DNA of 16,706 bases from assembly GCA_937930625.1 (NCBI GenBank), contig CALHBW010000512.1, positions 1-16,706 of the forward strand. Direction: 5' to 3'. This document shows, piece by piece, positions 1 through 8,589 of this stretch; the first letter of the stretch is position 1, and the number at the start of each line of letters is the position of its first letter. Source of the stretch: an uncultured Saprospiraceae bacterium (lineage in GTDB: Bacteria > Bacteroidota > Bacteroidia > Chitinophagales > Saprospiraceae). The notes beneath the pieces are model-generated. The model saw nothing but the letters and a program-made list of their open reading frames with translations, was not told the origin of the DNA and made no database searches. The position numbers and the translations under genes are program-made.

Positions 1-531
1 ACGCACTTCTTTGCCTTGCATCAGGTACATCAGCGCATTTTGCAAGCCCATCAAATAGGGCAATTTGACCGTACCGCCACCGCCGGGCAGCAAGCCGACT
101 TTCGACTCAGGGAAGCCCAATTTAATCTTAATATTATTCAACACAATCCGATGATGACAGCCCAAACACAACTCCAAACCACCGCCCATCGCCGTACCAT
201 TTATCGCCGCTACGAAGGGTTTGCCGCCCGTTTCGATAGCGCGAAATGCAGCGTGCATTTCCATCATTTCCTTAAATTGTTCGGCAGCTTGACCGCCCAT
301 CGTTTTCAATTCGCGCAAATCGGCACCGGGCATAAACATACTCCGCCCTGACGTGATAATCATGCCCCGCACACTGTCATCCGCAATGGCTTCGTGCGCC
401 ACTTTCAGGTATTCTTGGATAAATCCGGTACTAAATAAATTCGTCGGATTATTAACTTGATTTATGGTGAATATGCCTATGCCGTCATCACCTACAATGA
501 AGTGGAATAGGTCGTTTTTTATGTTTTGCAT
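1..531 (-). CDS. Enoyl-CoA hydratase/isomerase-family protein, probably the N-terminus of a FadJ-like multifunctional beta-oxidation enzyme (partial)
   Basis: The reverse strand reads open from an ATG at 531-529 (MQNIKNDLFHF...) to the window edge, 177 codons, so the C-terminus is missing. It has the crotonase fold signatures in order: oxyanion-hole segment MFMPGADL (about residues 67-74), then GTAMGGGLELCLGCHHRI with the first catalytic-type Glu, then LGFPESKVGLLPGGGGT with the second Glu and the oxyanion glycines. Both acidic residues of true hydratases are present, so hydration of trans-2-enoyl-CoA in fatty-acid beta-oxidation is likely. The LLPGGGGT...LPYLMGLQNALMYLMQGKEVR segment resembles the hydratase half of FadB/FadJ-type fusions (about 700-800 aa) more than stand-alone hydratases (about 260 aa), but the second half is outside the window, so the fusion is inference. 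It follows the NTPase gene on the same strand after a 59-bp gap with no clear terminator. Confidence 0.88.
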   Translation of the reverse strand, partial: MQNIKNDLFHFIVGDDGIGIFTINQVNNPTNLFSTGFIQEYLKVAHEAIADDSVRGMIITSGRSMFMPGADLRELKTMGGQAAEQFKEMMEMHAAFRAIETGGKPFVAAINGTAMGGGLELCLGCHHRIVLNNIKIKLGFPESKVGLLPGGGGTVKLPYLMGLQNALMYLMQGKEVR

Positions 532-590
532 TTGTATGATTTTAGTCTGATATTTTATTCCGCAATATCGTATTTTTTATGGAGAAAACG

Positions 591-3500
591 TTATGATTTT
601 TGATGTTGATTACCTATACAGTCTATTCCTAACACCTCTATATTTGGCTCATCTTTGTAAACGGCTTTATGTTCTGTAAGGTATTCTTTAAAGGTTTTAG
701 TTTTCCTATTACTAACGTCTCCGAAAATTAATAAAATACAGTAATCCGCATACAGAGGCTGCATATAGTTGTACTTTATCTTATTGGCGTATTCTATTTT
801 ATTTTTGGCTGATAATTTAAACGTTTTTTCTCGTTTTAACTCAAGTAATATTGCCCCTACCAATCCGTAAGTAATCAACAGGTCTATTCTCTCATCGCCC
901 GTATTTTGTGCTTCTTTGTATATTCTGAGTGTCATATCAGAATCTCGCAACCCCTCTCTCATGAAACAATATTTAAGTTTGGGTATGATATAGTCTTGAA
1001 TTGCTCTCTCCCTCGTTGTGCTTGTAAATTTCATAATTACTTTATTCGCTCCCTCTTGTTCTATCCAATGCTTCAAATCTCTATCAATGACTTTTTTTAC
1101 AACATCATAAAGTTCCATTGGAGTGGTAATATCTATGTATTTCTTGGCTTTTAGCTCGTTGTATTTTTTTATTGCATCTGAAATTTTGTCGGGTTGGCTC
1201 AACTCCTTTATATAGTGGTTACGAATTTTATCTAAATATGGCTGAAACGATATATAAGCCTTAGTTCCGACAAAATCACTGAGAGTTTTGTTGATATCCT
1301 GTAGATTTTCTTTTATATGATATTTTCGAGACTTTAAATTGATAAAATATTGTGATACTGGTTCACATACTACACTCCTGAAATATCCACTATCAAATTT
1401 GTTATTGTTTATTAATTTGCACGATTCTTTAAGGAGTCCGAGCATCAGAGATTTAAATCTAAATTCAATATTACGCACTTCCTTCATATTCATATATATA
1501 TCTTTAATGTCAGATTTATAAGAAGGTGTGGTATCTTTACGTGCATAATTAGACAGACGTTTTCTAATGTTTTTTAATATTTCTTTTACTAACCATTCTA
1601 AGGCTTCTTCATCACCTTTTCTAACTAAAGCTTCATTTGCATGGATAATTTCATCTATTATAGAACTTTTATTTTCGACAATGCTTCTCAAAATATTATC
1701 TGTCGCTTCTGTATTGTATCTATCGGATATTTCTATTAATAAATGGCTTGCTATATTGTGTTTTCGCAACATAAGTAATAACTCATTTACTTCTTCCTCT
1801 GTTGGATTTGGAATAATAGCAAATATTATATCGTTAATTTCACGACCATTGACTCCAGTTTGCTTATATGGTAAAAAATATAGTATTTCTTGTCGATATG
1901 ATTCGATGTTAATCTCAAATTTTTCGATTAATTCAATTGAATAACCATAAGCCCATTTGTAAGAATCACTTGACTTATATCCCTCTTCACTATGCACAGG
2001 ATTATACTTTAATATTTTTTCAATTAGTTGTTTGAATTCTTGTTTTACTGAATCGTTAAACTCTTTATGATTATCAAAAAAATATGGGTTTCCGGGATAA
2101 ATATAGAGTTTCACCGCGTCGTGATGTCCTTTATTTAAATTTTCTATAAATTTGTTGTAACGTTCATCATCAATTTCCTGATTATTCTGAATATAACTCT
2201 TATTTGCAAGTATAGATTTTTCAAATTGTTCAGAAAAATGAATCTTTGCTAATGCCTTAACATCAGGATTAGAACTACAATAAAGAGGTATAAATGCATT
2301 CACTTTTTCACCAAATTTACTCTCTACTGTATCAATAAACTTCATCGCCTGATGCTCTTTTAGTATTGAATCTGTATGTTTATAGTTGGAGAGAAACCTG
2401 AGAAATATTTTCTCATCACTTGAATGTAATCTATCCAGTATCTGAGGTAATGCACCGCCACTTCCCTTGTTTAATATCTCCAGAAGATTCTCAATGAGAT
2501 TAAAGTAATGCCATTTATGAATAGCATAAACCGTTAATTCAATAGCATACTCACCAATTTCATTATTCCAATTATTTTCTAAATTCAAATAAAAATCAGT
2601 CATATTATCCATACCACTTATCACCTTATAGGTATAAGTGTCCTGCCAATCAGTAACACTCCTACCACCATTATTTTCCATAACTTTGAAAAAGTTGACA
2701 AAACCTTCCTGTGTATCTATGGAAGAAAAGCCTTCTGAATATGGACTATCACGTCTCATTTTTCTGAAAAATAATTCAATAGAATCTGTGTGGTTCGCAT
2801 TGACTTCTGCATAAGCCGTTATTATAGCATCATCTATCGCATCATTCTGACCATACAAAGACTTGATACTATCAAGTTCCTCAATTGATTGGTATATCTT
2901 TGCGAGGGCATATATTGAGAAAAATTGCATCTTATCACCATAATTAAATGGCACATGTGCATACTCCTGCAATTTATTTTTCCAATCAATAATTTCTTTT
3001 TCAGAAAATATACCTTTATCCTGTTGGTAGCGGTAGAAAAGTCCTCGTAGTATAAAAGCTACATTAGCTCTCAATATACGGTCACTATAATCTTCATTTT
3101 GACCTTTGATAGCATCCAGCAACAATCTACGATTATCGTCTTTCACAAAATATTCTCCTAATATTTCCCCCCAGTTTTCATCGTGAATAATATATCTAAC
3201 TTCCTGTGTATAAAAGTTAAGTATGATATCAAAAATCTCTGATTTTTCAAGTTTATCAACGTGTGTATGATTCGGATATTTGAGTAGTACAAAATGATTG
3301 GGGATCTTAATTTGTGCAGCATATCTGATTATAGGTAACAACAAATTCGGTTCAATTTCAACAAGATAAGAAAGAACATCTAACCAATTTTCATAAATAT
3401 CATCCAGTTTTTGTTCCACCGCAACGTCAAAAATAATCTGTTCAGAGCGACTAAATCTTGAAATGGCTTTTGCCGCTAAATATTCCTGAAATTCAGTATT

Positions 3501-4478
3501 TTCAAACTCAACGGAATCTCCATTGTCTTTTAAAATTGTCCTATCGTAGAAGATTTCCAGTAAAAGTTGACTATCTAAATTTAGGTTGGTGTCCAGCATG
3601 AAAGTAACAAAGTCATCTTTGGAAATTTCATTTGTTCTTTGAATCTCTAATATCAAAGCAAGCCGTTCTAAAGATTGTTTGACATAAAAAATCTTTCTAC
3701 TATATCCAAACCCATTCTTCTTTGACTCTACCTCTTCTTTTCTTAATTTTTCAAAGATAAATTTTTCAAATAATTCATATCTACCATATTCTAAAACCTT
3801 ATCTAATCCTTCACTTTCAATAAATTCTGCAAAAATTTCTAAATAACGCGGTACCGATAATATATTATTTCTGTTCCAGTAACCAAATTTATTTTTTTCG
3901 GAAAGCTTTGCTCGTAATTCACCTTCTTCTCTTGAAGGGCATACCTTCTTGAGATATTCAACAGCATCCTGAAATGAAAAAGATTGAATCTCTGCGATGC
4001 TAAAACCCAATTTACTCAAACGAGCTTTTTCTCTCACTACATGATGTGTACGACATGACACAAATAACTTTATGTTAGAATGGTCTTTTATGAGACTTTC
4101 TATTTCTTCTATTCTTTCAACGGTCTTATAAAATAAATCGTGTCTGACCTCATCCAAAGCATCCAAACAAATCATGATTTTAGACTTGCTCGCCAAGCAT
4201 TTTTGGATATATCCGAGTATGTCAGAGTCAGATTTTTTGAGGTCAAAAAATCCACATTCATAATCGTTACCAGCCAGCTTTATCAATTCTTTTAGAAGCC
4301 TTGATTTTCCAAAGCCCGGTTCTGCAACTACGAGTGTTTTTGATTTTTCACTATCTAAAAGTTTTGTGAGTGATTCTAGGGAATCCCCTCCTCTTGATTC
4401 TAAAAATGAATGTAGATTAGGTTTAAGGTTAATCTTTGGTTGGATATACACGCCTTTGTTTAGTGTAGGACTATTCAT
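591..4478 (-). CDS. NACHT/STAND-type NTPase with C-terminal PD-(D/E)xK-like nuclease domain, probable antiphage defence protein
   Basis: 1295 aa, start ATG at 4478-4476. Seen in the sequence: a Walker A motif AEPGFGKS at residues 52-59 only about 50 residues from the N-terminus (first Gly of the motif is Ala), a NACHT-like Walker B IMICLDALDE at 101-110, and a sensor-type strand LFVSCR at 138-143. Residues about 340-1100 are helix-rich without recognisable catalytic motifs, probably HEAT/TPR/ARM-like sensor repeats. Near the C-terminus, D1199 (RIDLLI) followed by E1213-L-K1215 (ILLELKRE) on adjacent predicted strands fits the D...ExK core of PD-(D/E)xK nucleases. No signal peptide or membrane segment, so cytoplasmic. 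Known: STAND NTPases such as Avs and bNACHT proteins sense phage proteins and activate an effector, often a nuclease. Inferred: this is such a protein with its effector at the C-terminus. The gene is visibly richer in A+T than its neighbours, consistent with horizontal transfer. Exact subfamily not recognised. Confidence 0.8.
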   Translation of the reverse strand: MNSPTLNKGVYIQPKINLKPNLHSFLESRGGDSLESLTKLLDSEKSKTLVVAEPGFGKSRLLKELIKLAGNDYECGFFDLKKSDSDILGYIQKCLASKSKIMICLDALDEVRHDLFYKTVERIEEIESLIKDHSNIKLFVSCRTHHVVREKARLSKLGFSIAEIQSFSFQDAVEYLKKVCPSREEGELRAKLSEKNKFGYWNRNNILSVPRYLEIFAEFIESEGLDKVLEYGRYELFEKFIFEKLRKEEVESKKNGFGYSRKIFYVKQSLERLALILEIQRTNEISKDDFVTFMLDTNLNLDSQLLLEIFYDRTILKDNGDSVEFENTEFQEYLAAKAISRFSRSEQIIFDVAVEQKLDDIYENWLDVLSYLVEIEPNLLLPIIRYAAQIKIPNHFVLLKYPNHTHVDKLEKSEIFDIILNFYTQEVRYIIHDENWGEILGEYFVKDDNRRLLLDAIKGQNEDYSDRILRANVAFILRGLFYRYQQDKGIFSEKEIIDWKNKLQEYAHVPFNYGDKMQFFSIYALAKIYQSIEELDSIKSLYGQNDAIDDAIITAYAEVNANHTDSIELFFRKMRRDSPYSEGFSSIDTQEGFVNFFKVMENNGGRSVTDWQDTYTYKVISGMDNMTDFYLNLENNWNNEIGEYAIELTVYAIHKWHYFNLIENLLEILNKGSGGALPQILDRLHSSDEKIFLRFLSNYKHTDSILKEHQAMKFIDTVESKFGEKVNAFIPLYCSSNPDVKALAKIHFSEQFEKSILANKSYIQNNQEIDDERYNKFIENLNKGHHDAVKLYIYPGNPYFFDNHKEFNDSVKQEFKQLIEKILKYNPVHSEEGYKSSDSYKWAYGYSIELIEKFEINIESYRQEILYFLPYKQTGVNGREINDIIFAIIPNPTEEEVNELLLMLRKHNIASHLLIEISDRYNTEATDNILRSIVENKSSIIDEIIHANEALVRKGDEEALEWLVKEILKNIRKRLSNYARKDTTPSYKSDIKDIYMNMKEVRNIEFRFKSLMLGLLKESCKLINNNKFDSGYFRSVVCEPVSQYFINLKSRKYHIKENLQDINKTLSDFVGTKAYISFQPYLDKIRNHYIKELSQPDKISDAIKKYNELKAKKYIDITTPMELYDVVKKVIDRDLKHWIEQEGANKVIMKFTSTTRERAIQDYIIPKLKYCFMREGLRDSDMTLRIYKEAQNTGDERIDLLITYGLVGAILLELKREKTFKLSAKNKIEYANKIKYNYMQPLYADYCILLIFGDVSNRKTKTFKEYLTEHKAVYKDEPNIEVLGIDCIGNQHQKS

Positions 4479-4509
4479 GATGTAAATATTTTGAGTGCAA
4501 ATTTACATC
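4479..4509 (-). promoter_or_regulatory. Candidate promoter -7 box and operator-like inverted repeat of the NTPase-nuclease gene
   Basis: On the reverse strand TAAATTTG (4505-4498) matches the Bacteroidota -7 consensus TAnnTTTG and would start transcription about 15 bases before the ATG. No convincing -33 TTTG lies at the usual 19-21 base spacing. A perfect 9-bp inverted repeat, GATGTAAAT (4479-4487) and ATTTACATC (4501-4509), overlaps the -7 box on one side and touches the start codon on the other. It could be a repressor operator or a 5'-end hairpin hiding the start. Confidence 0.35.
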
Positions 4510-4555
4510 AAATTATTTATTAATTATGAAAACAAGATACTTATTTTTGACCCCG

Positions 4556-4683
4556 TACAGACGGTTTCAACCGTCTCGTAAACAGTCACTTGACGGCTAA
4601 AGTCGTCAGTACGGAGTCCCGTAGCACGGTGCTTCCAGCCCGTGCCGCGTACTACATGCACGGGCTGGAAGCGCCGTGCTACG
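4556..4683. repeat. Cluster of three GC-rich REP-like palindromes
   Basis: Three adjacent hairpins stand out by high G+C in an AT-rich spacer. (1) AGACGGTT-TC-AACCGTCT at 4559-4576, perfect 8-bp arms. (2) TGACGGCT-AA-AGTCGTCA at 4591-4608, one wobble pair. (3) A 26-bp stem from 4620-4645 to 4658-4683 with one wobble, containing GCTTCCAGCCCGTGC and a 12-base loop. Such ACGGNNN/CCGT plus 'CCAGCCCGTGC' palindromes resemble repetitive extragenic palindromes that RAYT-type transposases mobilise; that link is inference. The open reading frames through them on both strands are low-complexity by-products of the palindromes. Confidence 0.7.
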
Positions 4684-4696
4684 ATGCATGTGGTAC

Positions 4697-4740
4697 GAAA
4701 AAAGCCTTCGTGAACGTCGTTCACGAAGGCTTGTATTTTT
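4697..4740. terminator. Bidirectional rho-independent terminator downstream of the M4 peptidase gene
   Basis: A perfect 14-bp stem, AAGCCTTCGTGAAC (4702-4715) and GTTCACGAAGGCTT (4719-4732), with a 3-base GTC loop. On the reverse strand it is followed by a run of T (A-run 4698-4703 on the + strand), suited to ending transcription of the peptidase gene, whose stop is 60 bases upstream. On the + strand it is followed by GTATTTTT. Confidence 0.8.
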
Positions 4741-4755
4741 CAGATAATCAATGCA

Positions 4756-4785
4756 TTATCAATTATCCATTCTTAATTCTCAATT
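4756..4785 (-). repeat. Single-arm copy of the AATTGAGAATT repeat
   Basis: Read on the reverse strand, these 30 bases match 13940-13969 at 28 of 30 positions (AATTGAGAATT.AGAATG.ATAATTGATAA). There is no opposing arm here, so it is either a remnant or a half-element. It lies between the M4 peptidase stop and its terminator. Confidence 0.6.
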
Positions 4786-4793
4786 AAAAGAAA

Positions 4794-7700
4794 TTATTGT
4801 TTTACAAATTTCTGTGTCATAACTTCTCCTTCTGCATCAACGATAGACAAGAAGTAAACTCCTGCTTGCAAACCTGATACATCAATTCTGTTGACATTTG
4901 TTCTGATTTCTTGTACCAATGCACCTGTGATGCTGTACATAGAAATGGCTTGTACATTGTCAGATAAACCTGTGATGTTCAAGTAGTCAGTCGCGGGATT
5001 CGGGAATACACGGATGAGTTCTCCACCGAATTCTTCTGTGTCACTTGCGTCGAATGTACCGATGTCATCACCTCTGCTTGGTGTACCAAGTGCTGTGATA
5101 GTCTGACCGCTTTCAGGTGCGATGAATGCGCTACCTGTACCTCTTACCGTGACCTGATCGATATAGATTTGGTCAGCATTACCTGAAGCATCACATTGGA
5201 AAGCAACTTGGGCATTAGACCCGAAGTTGTAGTCGGCAGAGCTGATAGTAACAGTTGCAGTATAGAATTGATTGTTCTCAAAGTTTGTACCACGAGCATA
5301 AGCTGCTACGGTATTCCAGCTACTTCCGTCGTAGAAGCGTACCCAGAAGTCTTCGCCATTTTCCATGCTATATGGGTAGAAGTAGAATTCTACTTCTATA
5401 GAGCTGTGTCCAGTGGCATCGAATGAGCTTGAAGTCATTCTGGATGCTGTACCTGAATTGTCGCGTATGCGGATAGAGTAGCTGCCTTCGTATGAGCGTG
5501 TACCGCTATAACGGTAACAATCGCTACCACCATCTGTCCAACCATCCCAGCCTGACTCGAAGTAACTTGCCATAAAGGTTGCAGGGTCAGTTCCTCCACC
5601 GCCACCGCCGCCACCGGGCGTGGTGACTGTAGCTGTATTACTTGCGCCAGACTCGTTGCCTGCTGCATCTACAGCTGTAACTTGGAAAGAGTAAGTGCTT
5701 GCAGCAGTTAATCCGGTAATATCTACAGAAGTATTGGCTGTTTGCCCCAATAGGTTGCCACTTGAATATACATTATAGCCTGTAACACCAACATTGTCTG
5801 TGGAAGCATTCCACGAGATTGTTGTTTGTGTTTCGGTTGTATTAGAAGCTGTGAGGTTGAGTGGTGTGGAAGGTGCCTCAGTGTCTGGACCGCCGCCGGA
5901 TGCTGCTTCTACGCAGAAGGTAGAAGATTCAGAAGAACCAAAACTGCCGCCGCTCGCAATAGTAGTACCGCCGCTTGAGAGTGCGTAAGAACCGTTACCG
6001 TAAGAGCAGCAGATACCGTCACCGTAAGCATCATTGATAGTGAATGTGTAGTCACCATCTGCCAAGCCATTGATTGACTCGGTTACAGTAGAACCATCTG
6101 CATTAGCAGTAGAGTAGGAGCCGGAAGCTACGGTAGAACCGCCGCTTGTTACTGACCAGCTTGTTTCCTCCGGATAGTTATCCAAAGTGATGGTCAAAGT
6201 CAAATCGCCATCTTCTACACAATCGCCTGTTGGTGGATTTCCACCGCCACCGCCGTCGTAAGCTGCGCCTACACCAACAGCATACCAAGCGTCAGTAGTT
6301 GCAATAACTTCAGCAGAACCTGCACCATAAAGGTCAGTAGCTGCCTGAATCGCACCTGCGCGAGCATCACTGAACTGTGAGTTTCTTGATAGATAAGTAG
6401 CCAAGTTACGGTAAGCAATAGCCGCTGCTTTATCCATACCGATTCCTGATACGCTATAAGAATCACCTTTGTCATTTGTACCGGATTCACCTACTGTGAG
6501 GATATAGAACCACTTGTTTTGTACACCTGAATTGATGTGTACACCACCATTGTCAGAAGAAGCGGTGTGCCAGTAACTACCTTGATAAGTATCCGGGTCA
6601 CCGAATGCATTTGGATTGCTCATAGAGCGCAATGCGCCGCTACCACCGATACCAATATCCGTACCCATATACCAGTCGTTTGTGCCAGTTGCAAAGTTTT
6701 CGACAGACTCACCAAAGATGTCTGCGAAAGACTCATTCAAAGCACCTGATTCGTAGCTGTAAACGAGGTCTGCACTAAATTGTATAACACCGTGCGAGAT
6801 TTCGTGTCCGACAATATCCAATGCAACAAGAGGTCCATATGAAGTACCGTTACCGTCACCGTAAGTCATACGGCTACCATCCCAGAAAGCGTTTACATAG
6901 TTGCTGCTGTAGCTTACGTAAGAACGGATTGTAGCACCACTGCCATTATAAGAGTCACGACCGTGCTTACTTAGGAAATATTCGTGCGTATTTTCTGCAC
7001 CCCAGTGAGCTTGTACTGCGGTAGCATTGCCGTTGAAATCTGTATTAGAATCAGTTACGTCCGAAGCATTATTATAGTTGGTACCATTATTCATATCGAA
7101 TGTTTGGATACCGTTAGCGGCTTGACGTAAACGGTAGCTGCCATTATATGAATCCGCTAAGAAACTGACATTACCATTATATAGAGAAGCACCACTTGCA
7201 TTCACATCAGCATGGCACAATTTGTCATTCTCTTTGATAAATTGACCTGTTTGTGCATCAATATATACTTCTGCTCTGTAAAGAGGGCTTGCCGCATAAA
7301 TATCAAATTTGTACGCCAAACGTGCAGGAGCAATCTGCTTCAAATCCGGTACGATAACGAGGTCGCCTCTAGGCTTCTCATAACCATCTACATCACCGAG
7401 TGAAGTACTTTCTTGCCAAGCATAATCGCTTGCGTTTACGTAATCCAATGCACGCTCAAAAGCAGTACGTGCAGGCATTACGAGTGACATATTGATATTA
7501 TCAATTGCTCTGAAGTAGCCTGTCATGTGTTGTACTACGCCGTTTTTAGCGTGTGTAGTATAACTACATCCGTCCACTTCTACGCCTCTATAATATTGTT
7601 GAAATTTTTGGTGAGTAAATCCTAATTGATCCTGGGTAGTAGCAACGAGTCTTAGTTCGTCATCATTGGTCATCTGTAGATGTGTTCTGAATAATTCTTG

Positions 7701-7838
7701 GTGTTGGTCAGTTGTTGCTGTAGTGTTTAGTTTTACAAAGTTCGGTAATGTCTTACCGGAGGCAGGTTTGTCACCTTGGGCAAAACCTGCCGTTAAAAAA
7801 AGTAAAAGGAGGGGGAGTGTAAAGATAAATTTCTTCAT
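4794..7838 (-). CDS. Secreted M4 (thermolysin-like) zinc metallopeptidase with T9SS C-terminal sorting domain
   Basis: 1014 aa from the ATG at 7838-7836; an in-frame TTG one codon earlier is less likely. Order: signal peptide (MKKFIFTLPLLLLFLTAGFAQ), propeptide of the FTP/PepSY kind (about 30-205), catalytic domain (about 205-530) with zinc motif HEISH at 345-349, third ligand Glu at 369 in GALNESFADIFG (20 residues after the second His, as in thermolysin), and the active-site His at 434 in GGVHINSG. Then a Gly linker, a domain with DAYGDGICC (about 535-645), one fibronectin type III domain (about 650-740), an eight-Gly linker, a jelly-roll/MAM-like domain (about 755-900) and a sorting domain (about 937-1014: RVFPNPATDYL ... 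LQAGVYFLSI ... QKFVKQ). All catalytic residues are present, so it should be active. It would cross the inner membrane by Sec and be exported and anchored or released by T9SS, whose PorT is encoded nearby. Confidence 0.96.
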   Translation of the reverse strand: MKKFIFTLPLLLLFLTAGFAQGDKPASGKTLPNFVKLNTTATTDQHQELFRTHLQMTNDDELRLVATTQDQLGFTHQKFQQYYRGVEVDGCSYTTHAKNGVVQHMTGYFRAIDNINMSLVMPARTAFERALDYVNASDYAWQESTSLGDVDGYEKPRGDLVIVPDLKQIAPARLAYKFDIYAASPLYRAEVYIDAQTGQFIKENDKLCHADVNASGASLYNGNVSFLADSYNGSYRLRQAANGIQTFDMNNGTNYNNASDVTDSNTDFNGNATAVQAHWGAENTHEYFLSKHGRDSYNGSGATIRSYVSYSSNYVNAFWDGSRMTYGDGNGTSYGPLVALDIVGHEISHGVIQFSADLVYSYESGALNESFADIFGESVENFATGTNDWYMGTDIGIGGSGALRSMSNPNAFGDPDTYQGSYWHTASSDNGGVHINSGVQNKWFYILTVGESGTNDKGDSYSVSGIGMDKAAAIAYRNLATYLSRNSQFSDARAGAIQAATDLYGAGSAEVIATTDAWYAVGVGAAYDGGGGGNPPTGDCVEDGDLTLTITLDNYPEETSWSVTSGGSTVASGSYSTANADGSTVTESINGLADGDYTFTINDAYGDGICCSYGNGSYALSSGGTTIASGGSFGSSESSTFCVEAASGGGPDTEAPSTPLNLTASNTTETQTTISWNASTDNVGVTGYNVYSSGNLLGQTANTSVDITGLTAASTYSFQVTAVDAAGNESGASNTATVTTPGGGGGGGGTDPATFMASYFESGWDGWTDGGSDCYRYSGTRSYEGSYSIRIRDNSGTASRMTSSSFDATGHSSIEVEFYFYPYSMENGEDFWVRFYDGSSWNTVAAYARGTNFENNQFYTATVTISSADYNFGSNAQVAFQCDASGNADQIYIDQVTVRGTGSAFIAPESGQTITALGTPSRGDDIGTFDASDTEEFGGELIRVFPNPATDYLNITGLSDNVQAISMYSITGALVQEIRTNVNRIDVSGLQAGVYFLSIVDAEGEVMTQKFVKQ

Positions 7839-7956
7839 CAATTCAGTATGAAAATTTAGTTAGTAAAAATTAGTAGTATGTGTATTTGGAGTGTACTGTC
7901 ACATTCCAAATTTTCCGCAATGTAAATAGGAATTTTGAGAAATCTTGTTTGGGCAT

Positions 7957-7985
7957 CGTAAAAAAACGTAAAACACGTTTTTTTC
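7957..7985 (-). other. Hairpin in the upstream region of the M4 peptidase gene
   Basis: CG(T)AAAAAAACGT (7957-7969) can pair with ACGTTTTTTTCG (7974-7985), a 12-bp stem with one bulged base and a 4-base loop. It lies about 120-150 bases before the peptidase start. It may be a leader structure or simply an AT-rich palindrome; the sequence does not decide. Confidence 0.4.
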
Positions 7986-8474
7986 GTGACAGGCATATAA
8001 GTTAAAATTTTATTCATAAAAACATATGGAAAATGTATTCTGAATAAGTTTAAATTATTTTTTAAAGTCTGATTATTAGCGTAAAAAATAATTAGAATTT
8101 TAATTATGTATTAAGCCTGTGTTAACATAAGTTAAAAATATAATTGTGAATTCGTGACAAGGTATTATTTTTATTTTTAATACAAAAAACTTAAAAATGA
8201 GCGTTTGTGACGATGAAAAAGGGTAGGAGAGGGGGCTTGTTATTTGCTTGAAAGTCTTGTATGTGCGAGTTCCAATTTCTAAATTGGCTTGATGAGATAG
8301 ACAAATATATTAGATTTTCGGACTTGTGTACCACTCGCATTGTTATTGATTTTGATACCCATTAATATTAAATGTGACAGTCGTAGCATTCGTGCAACCA
8401 AATAACATTAAATAAAACCCACTCTACACAACCATTTCATCAAAAAACTATTTTTAAATACAGACAAAGTTAAC

Positions 8475-8508
8475 TTTGCATTAATAACGATAGTTTTTGT
8501 TATATTTT
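8475..8508 (+). promoter_or_regulatory. Candidate ubiE-porT promoter
   Basis: TTTG at 8475-8478 (right end of the CAAAGTTAACTTTG palindrome) and TATATTTT at 8501-8508 resemble the Bacteroidota -33 and -7 elements. The 22-base spacing is longer than usual and the -7 lacks the final G, so this is a weak call. Confidence 0.25.
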
Positions 8509-8558
8509 AAAATTTTTAAAATATAAATAATTGAAAATTAAATATCTAAGAGAATTTT

Positions 8559-8588
8559 AAACTTAAACTTAAACTTAAACTTAAACTT
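8559..8588 (+). repeat. Five perfect AAACTT hexamers abutting the ubiE start codon
   Basis: Five identical AAACTT units run from 8559 to 8588, followed by one C and the ATG of ubiE at 8590. They occupy the whole position where a ribosome would bind, and no Shine-Dalgarno is present. Copy-number changes would alter the spacing and structure of the ubiE-porT leader. Confidence 0.9.
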
Positions 8589-8589
8589 C

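Larger units (their letters stand above)
7839..8589. other. AT-rich divergent intergenic region between the M4 peptidase and ubiE genes
   Basis: About 750 bases with no convincing coding region or RNA gene. It should hold the promoters of both divergent units. Visible structures: a hairpin at 7957-7985; a small CCAATTT-CT-AAATTGG palindrome near 8267-8282; a perfect 14-bp palindrome CAAAGTTAACTTTG at 8465-8478; perfect 12-bp AT arms at 8501-8512/8514-8525; and an AAACTT tandem repeat at 8559-8588. Single words such as TTCGTGACA and ATAAGTTAAAA recur (7983-8006 and 8128-8159) but not as an organised repeat. Confidence 0.6.

Noticed and set aside
16..351. + strand open frame of 111 codons
   Set aside because: It is antisense to the enoyl-CoA hydratase gene, which has clear family motifs; the composition (many H, Q) is that of a shadow frame.
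1567..1944. + strand open frame of 125 codons
   Set aside because: It lies antisense inside the NTPase-nuclease gene and has no family features.
4524..4787. Short open frames on both strands over the palindrome cluster
   Set aside because: They are created by the GC-rich inverted repeats and have no protein-like signal; the region is non-coding.
7839..7841. TTG start one codon upstream of the M4 peptidase ATG
   Set aside because: The ATG at 7838 directly begins the MKKF signal peptide; an added Met gives no advantage.
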